DNA of 64,000 nt from Pseudomonas sp. REP124. Its GTDB lineage: Bacteria > Pseudomonadota > Gammaproteobacteria > Pseudomonadales > Pseudomonadaceae. The stretch spans positions 60,205 through 124,204 of the forward strand of contig NZ_JAIQWX010000002.1 of the NCBI RefSeq assembly GCF_020164475.1, written 5' to 3'. The translations under genes and the position numbers were made by a program. Position 1 is the stretch's first letter. Each line of letters starts with the position of its first letter. This document shows positions 25,129 through 32,446 of this stretch, piece by piece. The notes beneath the pieces are model-generated. The model made no database searches. It saw only the letters and a program-made list of their open reading frames with translations, and had not been told where the DNA came from.

Positions 25129-26379
25129 TTACCAAAACTTCCAGGTATAGGTCGTCGCAAACCGATACTCGTTGTAGTCATACCCATATTTCTGCTTCAC
25201 ATCGATATTGCGCAAATCAAACGCCAACCCTTGCAACGCCCCGCTCTGCACCACATAGCTCAGCGTCAGGTTGCGTTCGCTCTCCTCGTTGTCGCTCAAA
25301 TTCCCGCCTCGATCCCAGTTCGTGCCCTTGGTGTAGCGGCTGTAGAACTTCAGCCCCGGCACGCCCAGCCCCGCGAAGTCATAGCCGTAGCGCGCCGACC
25401 AGGATTTTTCGTCCGGGCGAATGAAAGCCAGTGACGACCAGTTCACCAGGTAAGGCTGCGGAATGTAGCCATTCATGGTCGGGAAGATGCTGTCACCGAG
25501 CATGCGCTGGTAACTGACGCCGAACATGTGCGCGCCCTTGAGCAGTGTGAACAACGCGCCATAGGCACGGTTATCGATTTCACCGGCCACCGCATTGCCG
25601 TCTTCGTTGTTGTTGAAGTAGCGCAGGTCGCTCTTGAGCTTGTACCCACCACCCAAGTCAGCCATGTGCATCAGGCCGAAATAGTGCTGCTGGTAAATGT
25701 CGTGCAGCACCCCGTAGAAGTAGCTGGCCTGCAGGTTCTTGGTAATGTCGTAGGTGGCCCCGCCAAAGTCCAGGCCGTCACTGTCGAGATTGTCGGTGGT
25801 GCCCCACTTGTAGAGTTTCTCGTGATTGGACGATTCACGGGTGACCGCAGACCAGAAGCGCCCGCCAGTCAGGGTCAGGCCATCGACCTCTTTGGACTCG
25901 ACCACCGCGCCCTGGTAGATGGTGTCCAGTTGGCGGCTGGTATCATCGAACGCCACCGGCAATTGCGGGCGCATGTCGCCGACCTTCAGCTCGGTCTTGC
26001 TGTAGCGCATCTTCAGAGTCGCGCCGGCGCGGCTGTAGTCGTCGGCGGTCTGCTGCTTGCGGACGCTGTAGGGCAACGAACCGTCATTGCCCGACGAGTC
26101 CAGGCGCACGGCGTATTGCGCATCCACATCCAGGCCGATGGCCAGGGCCGTGTCGGTGTAGCCGGAGGTGAACTGCGCATCGAAACCCTGGGACCAGCTG
26201 TGCACTTCGGACACCGGCGCATTGGTATTGGTGTAGTTGCGATGCAGGTAGAAGTTGCGGGTGTCGAGCTTGAAGTGACTGTCATCGATCACATCGGCCT
26301 GTGCCGTCAACGTCGAGCAGGTCAAACCCATTACGCTGGCGATACCCAGCCCACGGCAAAGCCGGTTTCCATGAACCAT
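25129..26379 (-). CDS. OprD-family outer-membrane porin
   Basis: The 416-residue protein has a signal peptide (cleavage after LTAQA) and the OprD profile: DDSHFKLDTRNFYLHRNYT at the mature N-terminus, many alternating beta strands, and a C-terminal aromatic residue (TYTWKFW) for outer-membrane insertion. OprD/Occ channels admit specific carboxylates or basic amino acids. The ATG at 26379 follows GGAG. It is the last gene of a leftward run after the two dehydrogenases (67 bp), so its cargo may be the substrate of that pathway rather than glucarate. Confidence 0.9.
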   Translation of the reverse strand: MVHGNRLCRGLGIASVMGLTCSTLTAQADVIDDSHFKLDTRNFYLHRNYTNTNAPVSEVHSWSQGFDAQFTSGYTDTALAIGLDVDAQYAVRLDSSGNDGSLPYSVRKQQTADDYSRAGATLKMRYSKTELKVGDMRPQLPVAFDDTSRQLDTIYQGAVVESKEVDGLTLTGGRFWSAVTRESSNHEKLYKWGTTDNLDSDGLDFGGATYDITKNLQASYFYGVLHDIYQQHYFGLMHMADLGGGYKLKSDLRYFNNNEDGNAVAGEIDNRAYGALFTLLKGAHMFGVSYQRMLGDSIFPTMNGYIPQPYLVNWSSLAFIRPDEKSWSARYGYDFAGLGVPGLKFYSRYTKGTNWDRGGNLSDNEESERNLTLSYVVQSGALQGLAFDLRNIDVKQKYGYDYNEYRFATTYTWKFW

Positions 26380-26446
26380 CTCACATCTCCACGTTTGTAT
26401 GTGCCGGGGCACTGTGCATATAGGAGGTCAATAAAAGGAGTCGGGA

Positions 26447-27445
26447 TCAGGGGCGTTTCAAAGCCCCCTCGAACGCGGGCGTCAGGCCGGACAGTTCGAG
26501 CTTGCGCACGAAGTCGCCGAGGCGCTGCTGCTTGTAGGCGTCCACGTCCTGGCCTCGGTAATCGTAAAAACCCTGGCCATCGCGCAGGCCGTTGCGGCCG
26601 TTCTGCATGTTGTCGCTGATCACCTGGGGCGACTCGAAACGCGGCGCCAGCGCACCACTCAGATAACGCGAGGCGTAATACAGAATGTCGCCGCCGCCCC
26701 AGTCGATGAACTCGAGCAGGCCCAGCACCGAGAACCGCAGGCCGAAACCGACGCGCACCGCGGTGTCGATATCCTCGGCACTGGCCACGCCCTCCTCGAC
26801 CATCCGCGCTGCCTCGTTCATCGCCAGCGCCTGGATGCGCGGGACGATGTAGCCGGCCACCGGATTGCACACCACCGGCACCTTGCCGATCTGCTTGAGC
26901 AGTTGCAGCAGGCGTTCCACCACTTGCGGGCAGGTCACTTCGCTGCGGCTGACTTCCACCAGCGGCATCAGGTAGGCGGGATTGAGCCAGTGGGCGTTCA
27001 CGAAACGCTTGGGCTCGCTGACCATTTCCGCAAGCTCGGTGACCAGGAAGGTCGAGGTCGTCGAAGCGATGATGGCCGTCGCCGGGACGCACTCACTGAC
27101 CCAGGCGAAGGTCTCCTGCTTGACCGCGATGACTTCCGGCACCGCTTCGAACACCAACTCGCATTCGCGCAAGGTCGCCGTGGCGGCGGATCGGGATTGC
27201 AGCGTCAGCCGGGACAACGCGATGTCCGCCTGCTCCGGCAACAGCATGCCCAGACGCACCAGCATCTGCAGTTCGCTGCGAACATTGCCGCGCACGCGCT
27301 CGAAATAATCGCGCCGCTCTTGCTCGGCGCGTTCCTTGATGTCGATCAGGGTGACGGGCAGGCCCGCGTGGATGAAGGCCAGGGCAATGCCCTCGCCCAT
27401 CCGCCCGGCGCCGACCACGCTGACGTTAGGCAGCGCGGCGCTCAT
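26447..27445 (-). CDS. 3-hydroxyacyl-CoA dehydrogenase-family protein
   Basis: The 332-residue protein has the N-terminal Rossmann motif VVGAGRMGEGIAL (residues 10-22), the catalytic-type histidine H152 (NAHWLNPAYLMPLVEV, the NPAxxMPLVEV family pattern) and the helical C-terminal dimerisation domain. The family oxidises L-3-hydroxyacyl-CoA, but members also act on carnitine, gulonate and other 3-hydroxy acids. The start codon overlaps the stop of the octopine-dehydrogenase-like gene (TGATG), so both are translated as a pair. The substrate is unknown. Confidence 0.85.
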   Translation of the reverse strand: MSAALPNVSVVGAGRMGEGIALAFIHAGLPVTLIDIKERAEQERRDYFERVRGNVRSELQMLVRLGMLLPEQADIALSRLTLQSRSAATATLRECELVFEAVPEVIAVKQETFAWVSECVPATAIIASTTSTFLVTELAEMVSEPKRFVNAHWLNPAYLMPLVEVSRSEVTCPQVVERLLQLLKQIGKVPVVCNPVAGYIVPRIQALAMNEAARMVEEGVASAEDIDTAVRVGFGLRFSVLGLLEFIDWGGGDILYYASRYLSGALAPRFESPQVISDNMQNGRNGLRDGQGFYDYRGQDVDAYKQQRLGDFVRKLELSGLTPAFEGALKRP

Positions 27446-28551
27446 CAATTGAAACCCCGGGTCAGCAGCTCGGTCATCTGCACTCGGCTCAACCCGGCCA
27501 AGCCAAGGTTTTCCAGGGTGCGGCCTTCGGCGTAAAGGTCGCGGGCGGCAACCGCCGAGGCAATGCTCAGCAAGCCCTGCGCCACCGGTGTCGGCACACC
27601 GGCCCAACGCCCAACGGACACCAGGAAGGACAGGCCCAGACGGGTGTCCTCGAGCATGTAGCGGTGTTTCTGCAGGTCGATGTCTTCGCGCCAGTCGCCG
27701 CTGTCGGTCAACTTGCCGTGGGCGCCGCGCCCGTACATCCACTCCTCGCCTTCGGTGGTGTTGTAGTGATCGGCCAGCGGAAAGTGCGGCGCGCCGTAGG
27801 TCAGGGCTTCACGCACGGCCATGCGCTCGGCGTCGAGTTGGTTGGTCACGCGGCGGATCGACGGCTGGGTGCCTTCGTGATGAATGTCCCAGGTCTCGAA
27901 GTGCTCCAGGGGACCTGCGTTCATCATGATCAGCGGCGGGTGAATGACGGGACCGGCGTTCATCAGCGCGCCGCTCAGGGCGTCTTCGATTGGCTCGACA
28001 CTCGGATAGGCCTCGCGCAGTACCGCAAAGGCATGCTCGGACAGGTTGCTGGGGAACACGCCGGTTGGCAGGCGGGTCGCGTAGCCGCTGATCACCAGAT
28101 CGCTGGCACCGTGCTTGCGCACCAGGTACGGCAGCGTGCCGGTTTCGGCGAAGGCGACACTGCTCCGATTACCCGCATCGGCCATGGCCTTGGCAAACAC
28201 GAAGCTGCCGAAAGTGCCCGGCGGCAGGAACACCACCTGACCGTCGCGCAGATGCGGGGCGACCTGTTTGGCCAGATCCTCGTGGGAGGTCGAGGGCAGC
28301 GGGATGATCACCAGCTGCGCATCGCCCAGGGCTTCGGCCAGATCGTCGGTCAGCGACAGCGCATCGCCAGGTTTGCCGACGGACAGCTGGCGCGTGCCAC
28401 GGTAGTCCTTGATGGTCAGGCTGCCGATGTCCAGCAGCGCCTTGAACGCTGCACTGTCACGACGCCACAGGCGGGTTGCGTGCCCCTTTTCAGCCATTTC
28501 TGCAGCAGCGGCGTAGCAGCCGTGACCACCACCCAGCACGGTAATCTTCAT
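27445..28551 (-). CDS. NAD(P)-dependent octopine/nopaline dehydrogenase-family protein
   Basis: The 368-residue protein has an N-terminal glycine-rich loop (TVLGGGHGCYAAAAEMAEKG) and a C-terminal helical octopine/nopaline dehydrogenase domain with the catalytic-type histidine H204 in NAGPVIHPPLIMMNAG. Family members reversibly join an amino acid to a keto acid as a secondary amine, as in opine metabolism. It is coupled to the downstream hydroxyacyl-CoA dehydrogenase gene by a TGATG overlap. It lies 95 bp after the AraC regulator gene, with a 20-bp direct repeat between. An opine- or imino-acid-type catabolic role is plausible. Confidence 0.8.
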   Translation of the reverse strand: MKITVLGGGHGCYAAAAEMAEKGHATRLWRRDSAAFKALLDIGSLTIKDYRGTRQLSVGKPGDALSLTDDLAEALGDAQLVIIPLPSTSHEDLAKQVAPHLRDGQVVFLPPGTFGSFVFAKAMADAGNRSSVAFAETGTLPYLVRKHGASDLVISGYATRLPTGVFPSNLSEHAFAVLREAYPSVEPIEDALSGALMNAGPVIHPPLIMMNAGPLEHFETWDIHHEGTQPSIRRVTNQLDAERMAVREALTYGAPHFPLADHYNTTEGEEWMYGRGAHGKLTDSGDWREDIDLQKHRYMLEDTRLGLSFLVSVGRWAGVPTPVAQGLLSIASAVAARDLYAEGRTLENLGLAGLSRVQMTELLTRGFN

Positions 28552-28610
28552 GGGAAAGCTCCTCTTGTCAGTAGCTCGATCCTATCGAGCCCCACCCCCA
28601 GCGACTCTCC

Positions 28611-28640
28611 CGATTGCGCAACCGACTCACCGATTGCGCA
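28611..28640. promoter_or_regulatory. Two direct copies of CGATTGCGCA with 20-bp period
   Basis: CGATTGCGCA occurs at 28611-28620 and 28631-28640, each preceded by CGACTC. Direct repeats about two helical turns apart are the usual binding pattern of AraC-family activators. The site lies 60-90 bp upstream of the octopine-dehydrogenase-like start, just after the AraC gene. Confidence 0.45.
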
Positions 28641-28646
28641 CATGCC

Positions 28647-29621
28647 TCAATGCTTCTGTCGGCGCAGGGTGTCCGACGGCAGGCAGCCATAACGCTGCCG
28701 GTAAGCGCTGGAGAAATGCCCGAAGCTGTTGATCCCGTGACGCAGCAGAATGTCGGTGACGGTTTCGCCGGCCCTGCCCTGCTTCAAGGATTCATGGATC
28801 ACGGCCAGGCGGCGGTCGCGGATGTAATTGAGCGGCGCCTGCTGGAGGAACTGGTTGAAGCCGTTCTGCAGGGTGCGCACCGAAACGCCGCACAGTTCGC
28901 TCAGGGTGGTCAGGCTGATGGGTTCATCGAGGTGCGCCTCGATGTAGTCCCGGGCCTTCTTCACGTGGTGCGGCAGCGCCACGCGGGTGTCGTTCAACAG
29001 GTCCGCAGAGTAGTTGTGCGGCAACTGGGTGAGCAGCAATTGCATCAGGTATTCGGACAGGTTGCCGGCCAGAAGCGAGCCGTCGACGCCACTACCGTAC
29101 AGCCGGCAGATGTAGTCCAGAGTGTGGTAGAGACTGACGGCGCCGGCGCCCTGATGATCGACACTGACATCGAAGATCACCGACTGCTGCAGGCTGCGGT
29201 CGAGCAGGCGTTGCAGCTGGGTTTCCAGGGCGTCACGGTCGATGCGCAGGATCAGGTTGCGGCATTCGCCGTCGGTGACGATGCGGCTTTGCGCGAACGG
29301 CGAGGATACGCTCAGGCACCCGGTCTGCATCGCCGCGCTGCGCTGCCCGTGGGCCACTTCGCAATTGCCGCGCAGGGTGATGCGAAACAGGTACTGGTGG
29401 GTGATGTCGCCGATGGTGACTTCCACCGGCGCGCCATAGCTCAGGTCGAGCAGCGCCGCGTCGCCGAAGAACACGCCGTTGAGCCGGGTGTGCATGGGCT
29501 CGTCGCACAGCACGTTGAAGCTGTGCGGACACAGGTAATGGCTGACCTTGTCCTTGATCTCGCGGTAATCGGCCGAGCTCAGCAGGCTGTGCCGTTCCAG
29601 CAGGTGTACGTCATTGAGCAT
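28647..29621 (-). CDS. AraC-family transcriptional regulator (AraC-binding-like N domain)
   Basis: The 324-residue protein has an N-terminal cupin-like ligand domain (FFGDAALLDLSYGAPVEVTI; HQYLFRITLRG) and a C-terminal AraC double helix-turn-helix (about 220-320: EPISLTTLSELCGVSVRTLQ; VTDILLRHGINSFGHFSSAY). The ATG at 29621 follows AGGAG. It lies between the MFS gene and the two dehydrogenase genes on the same strand, so it probably activates the operon downstream of it. Confidence 0.87.
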   Translation of the reverse strand: MLNDVHLLERHSLLSSADYREIKDKVSHYLCPHSFNVLCDEPMHTRLNGVFFGDAALLDLSYGAPVEVTIGDITHQYLFRITLRGNCEVAHGQRSAAMQTGCLSVSSPFAQSRIVTDGECRNLILRIDRDALETQLQRLLDRSLQQSVIFDVSVDHQGAGAVSLYHTLDYICRLYGSGVDGSLLAGNLSEYLMQLLLTQLPHNYSADLLNDTRVALPHHVKKARDYIEAHLDEPISLTTLSELCGVSVRTLQNGFNQFLQQAPLNYIRDRRLAVIHESLKQGRAGETVTDILLRHGINSFGHFSSAYRQRYGCLPSDTLRRQKH

Positions 29622-29705
29622 CGAGGGTTCTCCTGATCAGGCGCGCCTCGGCCCCGCCCCGTTCAGACAGGGCGAGGCCGAGACGCGGATCATGGGCAAC
29701 GTGGA

Positions 29706-31061
29706 TCAGGCCTGGGTCGGATACTCCCGGGCATGGCTTTCACGGAAGCAGCGGCAGCCGCGCCACAGCAGGAGCACGGTCAAAGCCGAGGCACCGACAA
29801 TCACCAGCGACATCGACGAACCCACCGCGGCAGGCGAGCCGAAGTAACGGTCGGTCAGCAGCGCCACCAGCGTGGTGCCCAACCCCAGGCCCAGCAGATT
29901 GCTGATCAACAGGAACACCGCCGAGACCTGGGCGCGCACCTGATTCGGGGCGAGGATCTGCATGGCGGCGGTCGAGGCCGGCATCGGGAACGAGGCGAAG
30001 AACATCGCCGGCACCAGCAGCGCCACGGACAGCCATAGTTGATCGACCTGCGAGAACAATACCGCCGGCACCGCCATGCCGAGGGCGCCGATCACCCCGG
30101 TGCGCATCGCGGCGTCCGAATGACCGCGCTTGGCCAGAAGATCAGTGAGCCAGCCGCCGAACAACACGCCGGTGGTGTTGGCGAGCAACAGCACCGTGCC
30201 GAGCATGTAGCCCGCTTCGACCGGCGTCAGGCCAAACTTGCGGATATACAGCGCCGGGCTCCAGCTCATCAGGCAGAACAGCACCATGGCGTAGAACGAA
30301 AAGCCCAGGTAATGACAGGTGAAGGTGGCGCGGTGACGACCCAGGAAGCGGAAACCATCGCTCAACGCGACTTTCTTCGGCCGACCCTGCTCATCCACCT
30401 GCAAGCCTTTGCGCGCAGGGTCGCGCACGGTCAGCCAGATCAGAATGCCGACCAGGATGCCCGGCAGGCCGACAATGAAAAACGCCAGCTGCCAGGCTTT
30501 CATGGCGCCGAGAAAGGCGACTTCGAAGGTGCTCATGTCCTTGAGCAGCGCGATCACATAGCCGCCCACCAGAAAGGCCAGGCCACCACCGACGAACGAG
30601 CCGATCGAGTAGATGCCCACGGCACGGCCGAGCTTCTCCTTGGGGAACATGTCGCTGAACATCGAATACGCCGACGGCGACAGCGCCGCTTCACCGACAC
30701 CCACACCGATGCGGGCGAGGAACATGTGCAGGAAGTTCTTGCTCAACCCGCAAGCCGCCGTCGCCAGACTCCAGAACACCACCCCGACGGCAATGATCTT
30801 CGGCCGGGAAAAACGGTCGGCCAGGTAGGCTATGGGCATGCCCATGAAGGCGTAGAACAGGGAAAACGCCAGCCCGTGAAGCAGGCTGAACTGCGTGTCG
30901 CTGATCTGCAAATCGGCTTTGATCGGCTCGATCATCAGCGCGAGGATCTGCCGGTCCACGAATGAAAAGATGTAGGCCACCATGCACAGGCCCACCACAT
31001 ACCACTCGTAGATGTAGGTTTTCTTCTTTTGCAGGACCGCGTTATCGACCTGGATATTCAC
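29706..31061 (-). CDS. MFS transporter (spinster/Spns-like group)
   Basis: The 451-residue protein has about 12 membrane segments. It shows the MFS segment FSFVDRQILALMIEPIKADL typical of the Spns/ACS border group, and the loop motif YLADRFSRPKI. I chose the GTG at 31061 because GAGGAG lies nine bases upstream; an upstream start at 31115 has no ribosome site. It probably imports the compound used by the downstream dehydrogenases. The 735 bp upstream to the next gene hold a small hairpin, a family-2 repeat, a REP pair and no clear gene. Confidence 0.86.
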   Translation of the reverse strand: MNIQVDNAVLQKKKTYIYEWYVVGLCMVAYIFSFVDRQILALMIEPIKADLQISDTQFSLLHGLAFSLFYAFMGMPIAYLADRFSRPKIIAVGVVFWSLATAACGLSKNFLHMFLARIGVGVGEAALSPSAYSMFSDMFPKEKLGRAVGIYSIGSFVGGGLAFLVGGYVIALLKDMSTFEVAFLGAMKAWQLAFFIVGLPGILVGILIWLTVRDPARKGLQVDEQGRPKKVALSDGFRFLGRHRATFTCHYLGFSFYAMVLFCLMSWSPALYIRKFGLTPVEAGYMLGTVLLLANTTGVLFGGWLTDLLAKRGHSDAAMRTGVIGALGMAVPAVLFSQVDQLWLSVALLVPAMFFASFPMPASTAAMQILAPNQVRAQVSAVFLLISNLLGLGLGTTLVALLTDRYFGSPAAVGSSMSLVIVGASALTVLLLWRGCRCFRESHAREYPTQA

Positions 31062-31232
31062 TGGTGTTAGCTCCTCTTGGAATCCGTTCGGATGCGTGAC
31101 CGGGGCACCGGTCATGCACGCTGTGTGCCGGGGGATGGAGGGCAGATTTCAGGAGGGACGGAGGGCTTGGACATTGTCGGTTCTCTTGTTGTTATGGTTT
31201 GACTGCAAGGCGTACGGGATGAAGCAAGACCA

Positions 31233-31253
31233 CAGCGATGATGCGCATCGCTG
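31233..31253. promoter_or_regulatory. Inverted repeat CAGCGATG-N5-CATCGCTG upstream of the MFS gene
   Basis: Two perfect 8-bp arms flank a 5-base centre, 172 bp upstream of the MFS start. There is no T run, so an operator is likelier than a terminator. The binding protein is unknown. Confidence 0.3.
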
Positions 31254-31372
31254 CAGGTAAGGTAAGTCAGTGGATGCCGGGGTGGTATCAAGATGAACAG
31301 CCGGTGGTGCAAGCAAATCTCCCATTCGTACTGGGGATTTCTTTAGTTGGCGGGAAGCAAGGAATGCAATCT

Positions 31373-31507
31373 CTGTAGCAGCTGCCGAAGGCTGCGTCCG
31401 GCTGCGAAGCAGCCGTAACCCCAGACGCCTCGGTGTGTCAGATATATCCGGTGTACAGGTTTTGCGACTGCTGCGCAGCCGGACGCAGGCTTCGCCAGCT
31501 GCTACCG
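31373..31507. repeat. Family-2 inverted repeat
   Basis: Left arm TGTAGCAGCTGCCGAAGGCT and right arm AGGCTTCGCCAGCTGCTACC enclose about 60 bp. It has the same family as 20761-20896 and 52625-52760. Confidence 0.75.
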
Positions 31508-31548
31508 GACCTGCGGATGTACACAAAACTGACGAGCGACCTCAACCA

Positions 31549-31651
31549 CTGTGGGAGCGGGCTTGCCCGCGATGGAAGCCGGGACACCGCGGAGTGTCAG
31601 GTGACCAACGTCATCGTTGACGACCATCGCGAGCAAGCTCGCTCCTACAGG
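31549..31651. repeat. REP pair
   Basis: An inverted REP pair combines a GTGGGAGCGGGCTTGCCCGC unit with a GAGCAAGCTCGCTCCTACAG unit, so two REP subtypes share one pair. Confidence 0.8.
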
Positions 31652-31796
31652 TGATGCGTTATCACCGATGGCGGCGGTTGGCCCGCGGCCCTATCAATGC
31701 CGTCGATGTTCACAATCACTTCAATGAAGTTCTCTTAAAAATCCTGCGGCGTAACATCTGCTCCATACCAACCCAAAACACCCGGAGCACACGATC

Positions 31797-32243
31797 ATGA
31801 AACGCCAAACCATCCTCAGCATCGTTTTCTCGGTTTTCGCAGTTAACGCTTTTGCCGCTTCTTCCGCTCAACCGGTAGTTGCCGAAGGCGGCTCGGATCG
31901 GCTGATCGAAAGCCGTGTGGCTGAAGGTGGTTCCGACCGTCTGCAACAGAATCGTGTTGCCGAAGGTGGCGCTGATCGTCTGCTGGAAAAACGCAATGCA
32001 GTTGCAGCCGATGGTTCGGATCGTTTGAAAGGTAACGAGGTTGCTGCTGACGGTTCTGATCGTCTGAAAGGCAACACCGTCGCCGCTGATGGCTCTGACC
32101 GCCTGAAAGGCAACACTGTCGCTGCTGATGGCTCCGACCGCCTCCACGGTAACACCGTCGCAGCCGATGGCTCTGACCGCCTCCACGGCAACACCGTCGC
32201 AGCCGACGGCTCCGACCGCCTGAAAGGCAACACTATCGCCTAA
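31797..32243 (+). CDS. Exported tandem-repeat protein (nine units with an SDRL/ADRL core)
   Basis: The 148-residue protein has a signal peptide (MKRQTILSIVFSVFAVNAFA, cleavage near A20-A21). The rest is nine consecutive units of 13-15 residues: V28-R40, V41-R53, V54-A68 with AEGGSDRL-type cores, then six units VAADGSDRLxGNx from 32001 to 32234, each exactly 39 bp. There is no other domain and no cysteine. The start follows CGGAG and a terminator follows the stop. Relatives in Pseudomonas have, as I recall, been labelled phage infection protein without experimental support. The function is unknown; a periplasmic or secreted location is likely. Confidence 0.85.
   Translation: MKRQTILSIVFSVFAVNAFAASSAQPVVAEGGSDRLIESRVAEGGSDRLQQNRVAEGGADRLLEKRNAVAADGSDRLKGNEVAADGSDRLKGNTVAADGSDRLKGNTVAADGSDRLHGNTVAADGSDRLHGNTVAADGSDRLKGNTIA
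32001..32234 (+). repeat. Six in-frame 39-bp tandem repeats inside the exported repeat protein
   Basis: Six adjacent 39-bp units (period starts 32001, 32040, 32079, 32118, 32157, 32196) differ mostly at third codon positions. They encode VAADGSDRL followed by KGN or HGN. Such repeats can expand or contract by slippage or recombination. Confidence 0.9.
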
Positions 32244-32269
32244 GCCCTTCGCGTCACCGCAACACCCAC

Positions 32270-32300
32270 AAAAAGCCCGGCCTGATCAGCCGGGCTTTTT
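32270..32300 (+). terminator. Rho-independent terminator after the repeat protein
   Basis: AAAAAGCCCGGC pairs with GCCGGGCTTTTT around CTGATCA, 26 bp after the stop codon. Confidence 0.9.
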
Positions 32301-32330
32301 CGTGCACGATTTCGCCATCGCCACGAATCA

Positions 32331-32433
32331 CTGTAGGAGCGAGCACGCTCGCGATGGACGTCAACGATGACGCTGGATGCCTGACACCCCGCGGTGCTTC
32401 TGCCTCCATCGCGAGCAAGCTCGGTCCTACAGG
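32331..32433. repeat. REP pair
   Basis: The left unit has the ACGCTCGCG loop variant and the right unit GAGCAAGCTCGGTCCTACAG. It lies between the repeat-protein terminator and the amidohydrolase 3' end. Confidence 0.8.
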
Positions 32434-32446
32434 GGGCAGGTGCTCA

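Noticed and set aside
31112..31174. 20-codon open frame (MSKPSVPPE...) upstream of the MFS gene
   Set aside because: It has a weak AGAGAA ribosome site but no hydrophobic, charged or conserved character, and could be chance; not listed as a gene.
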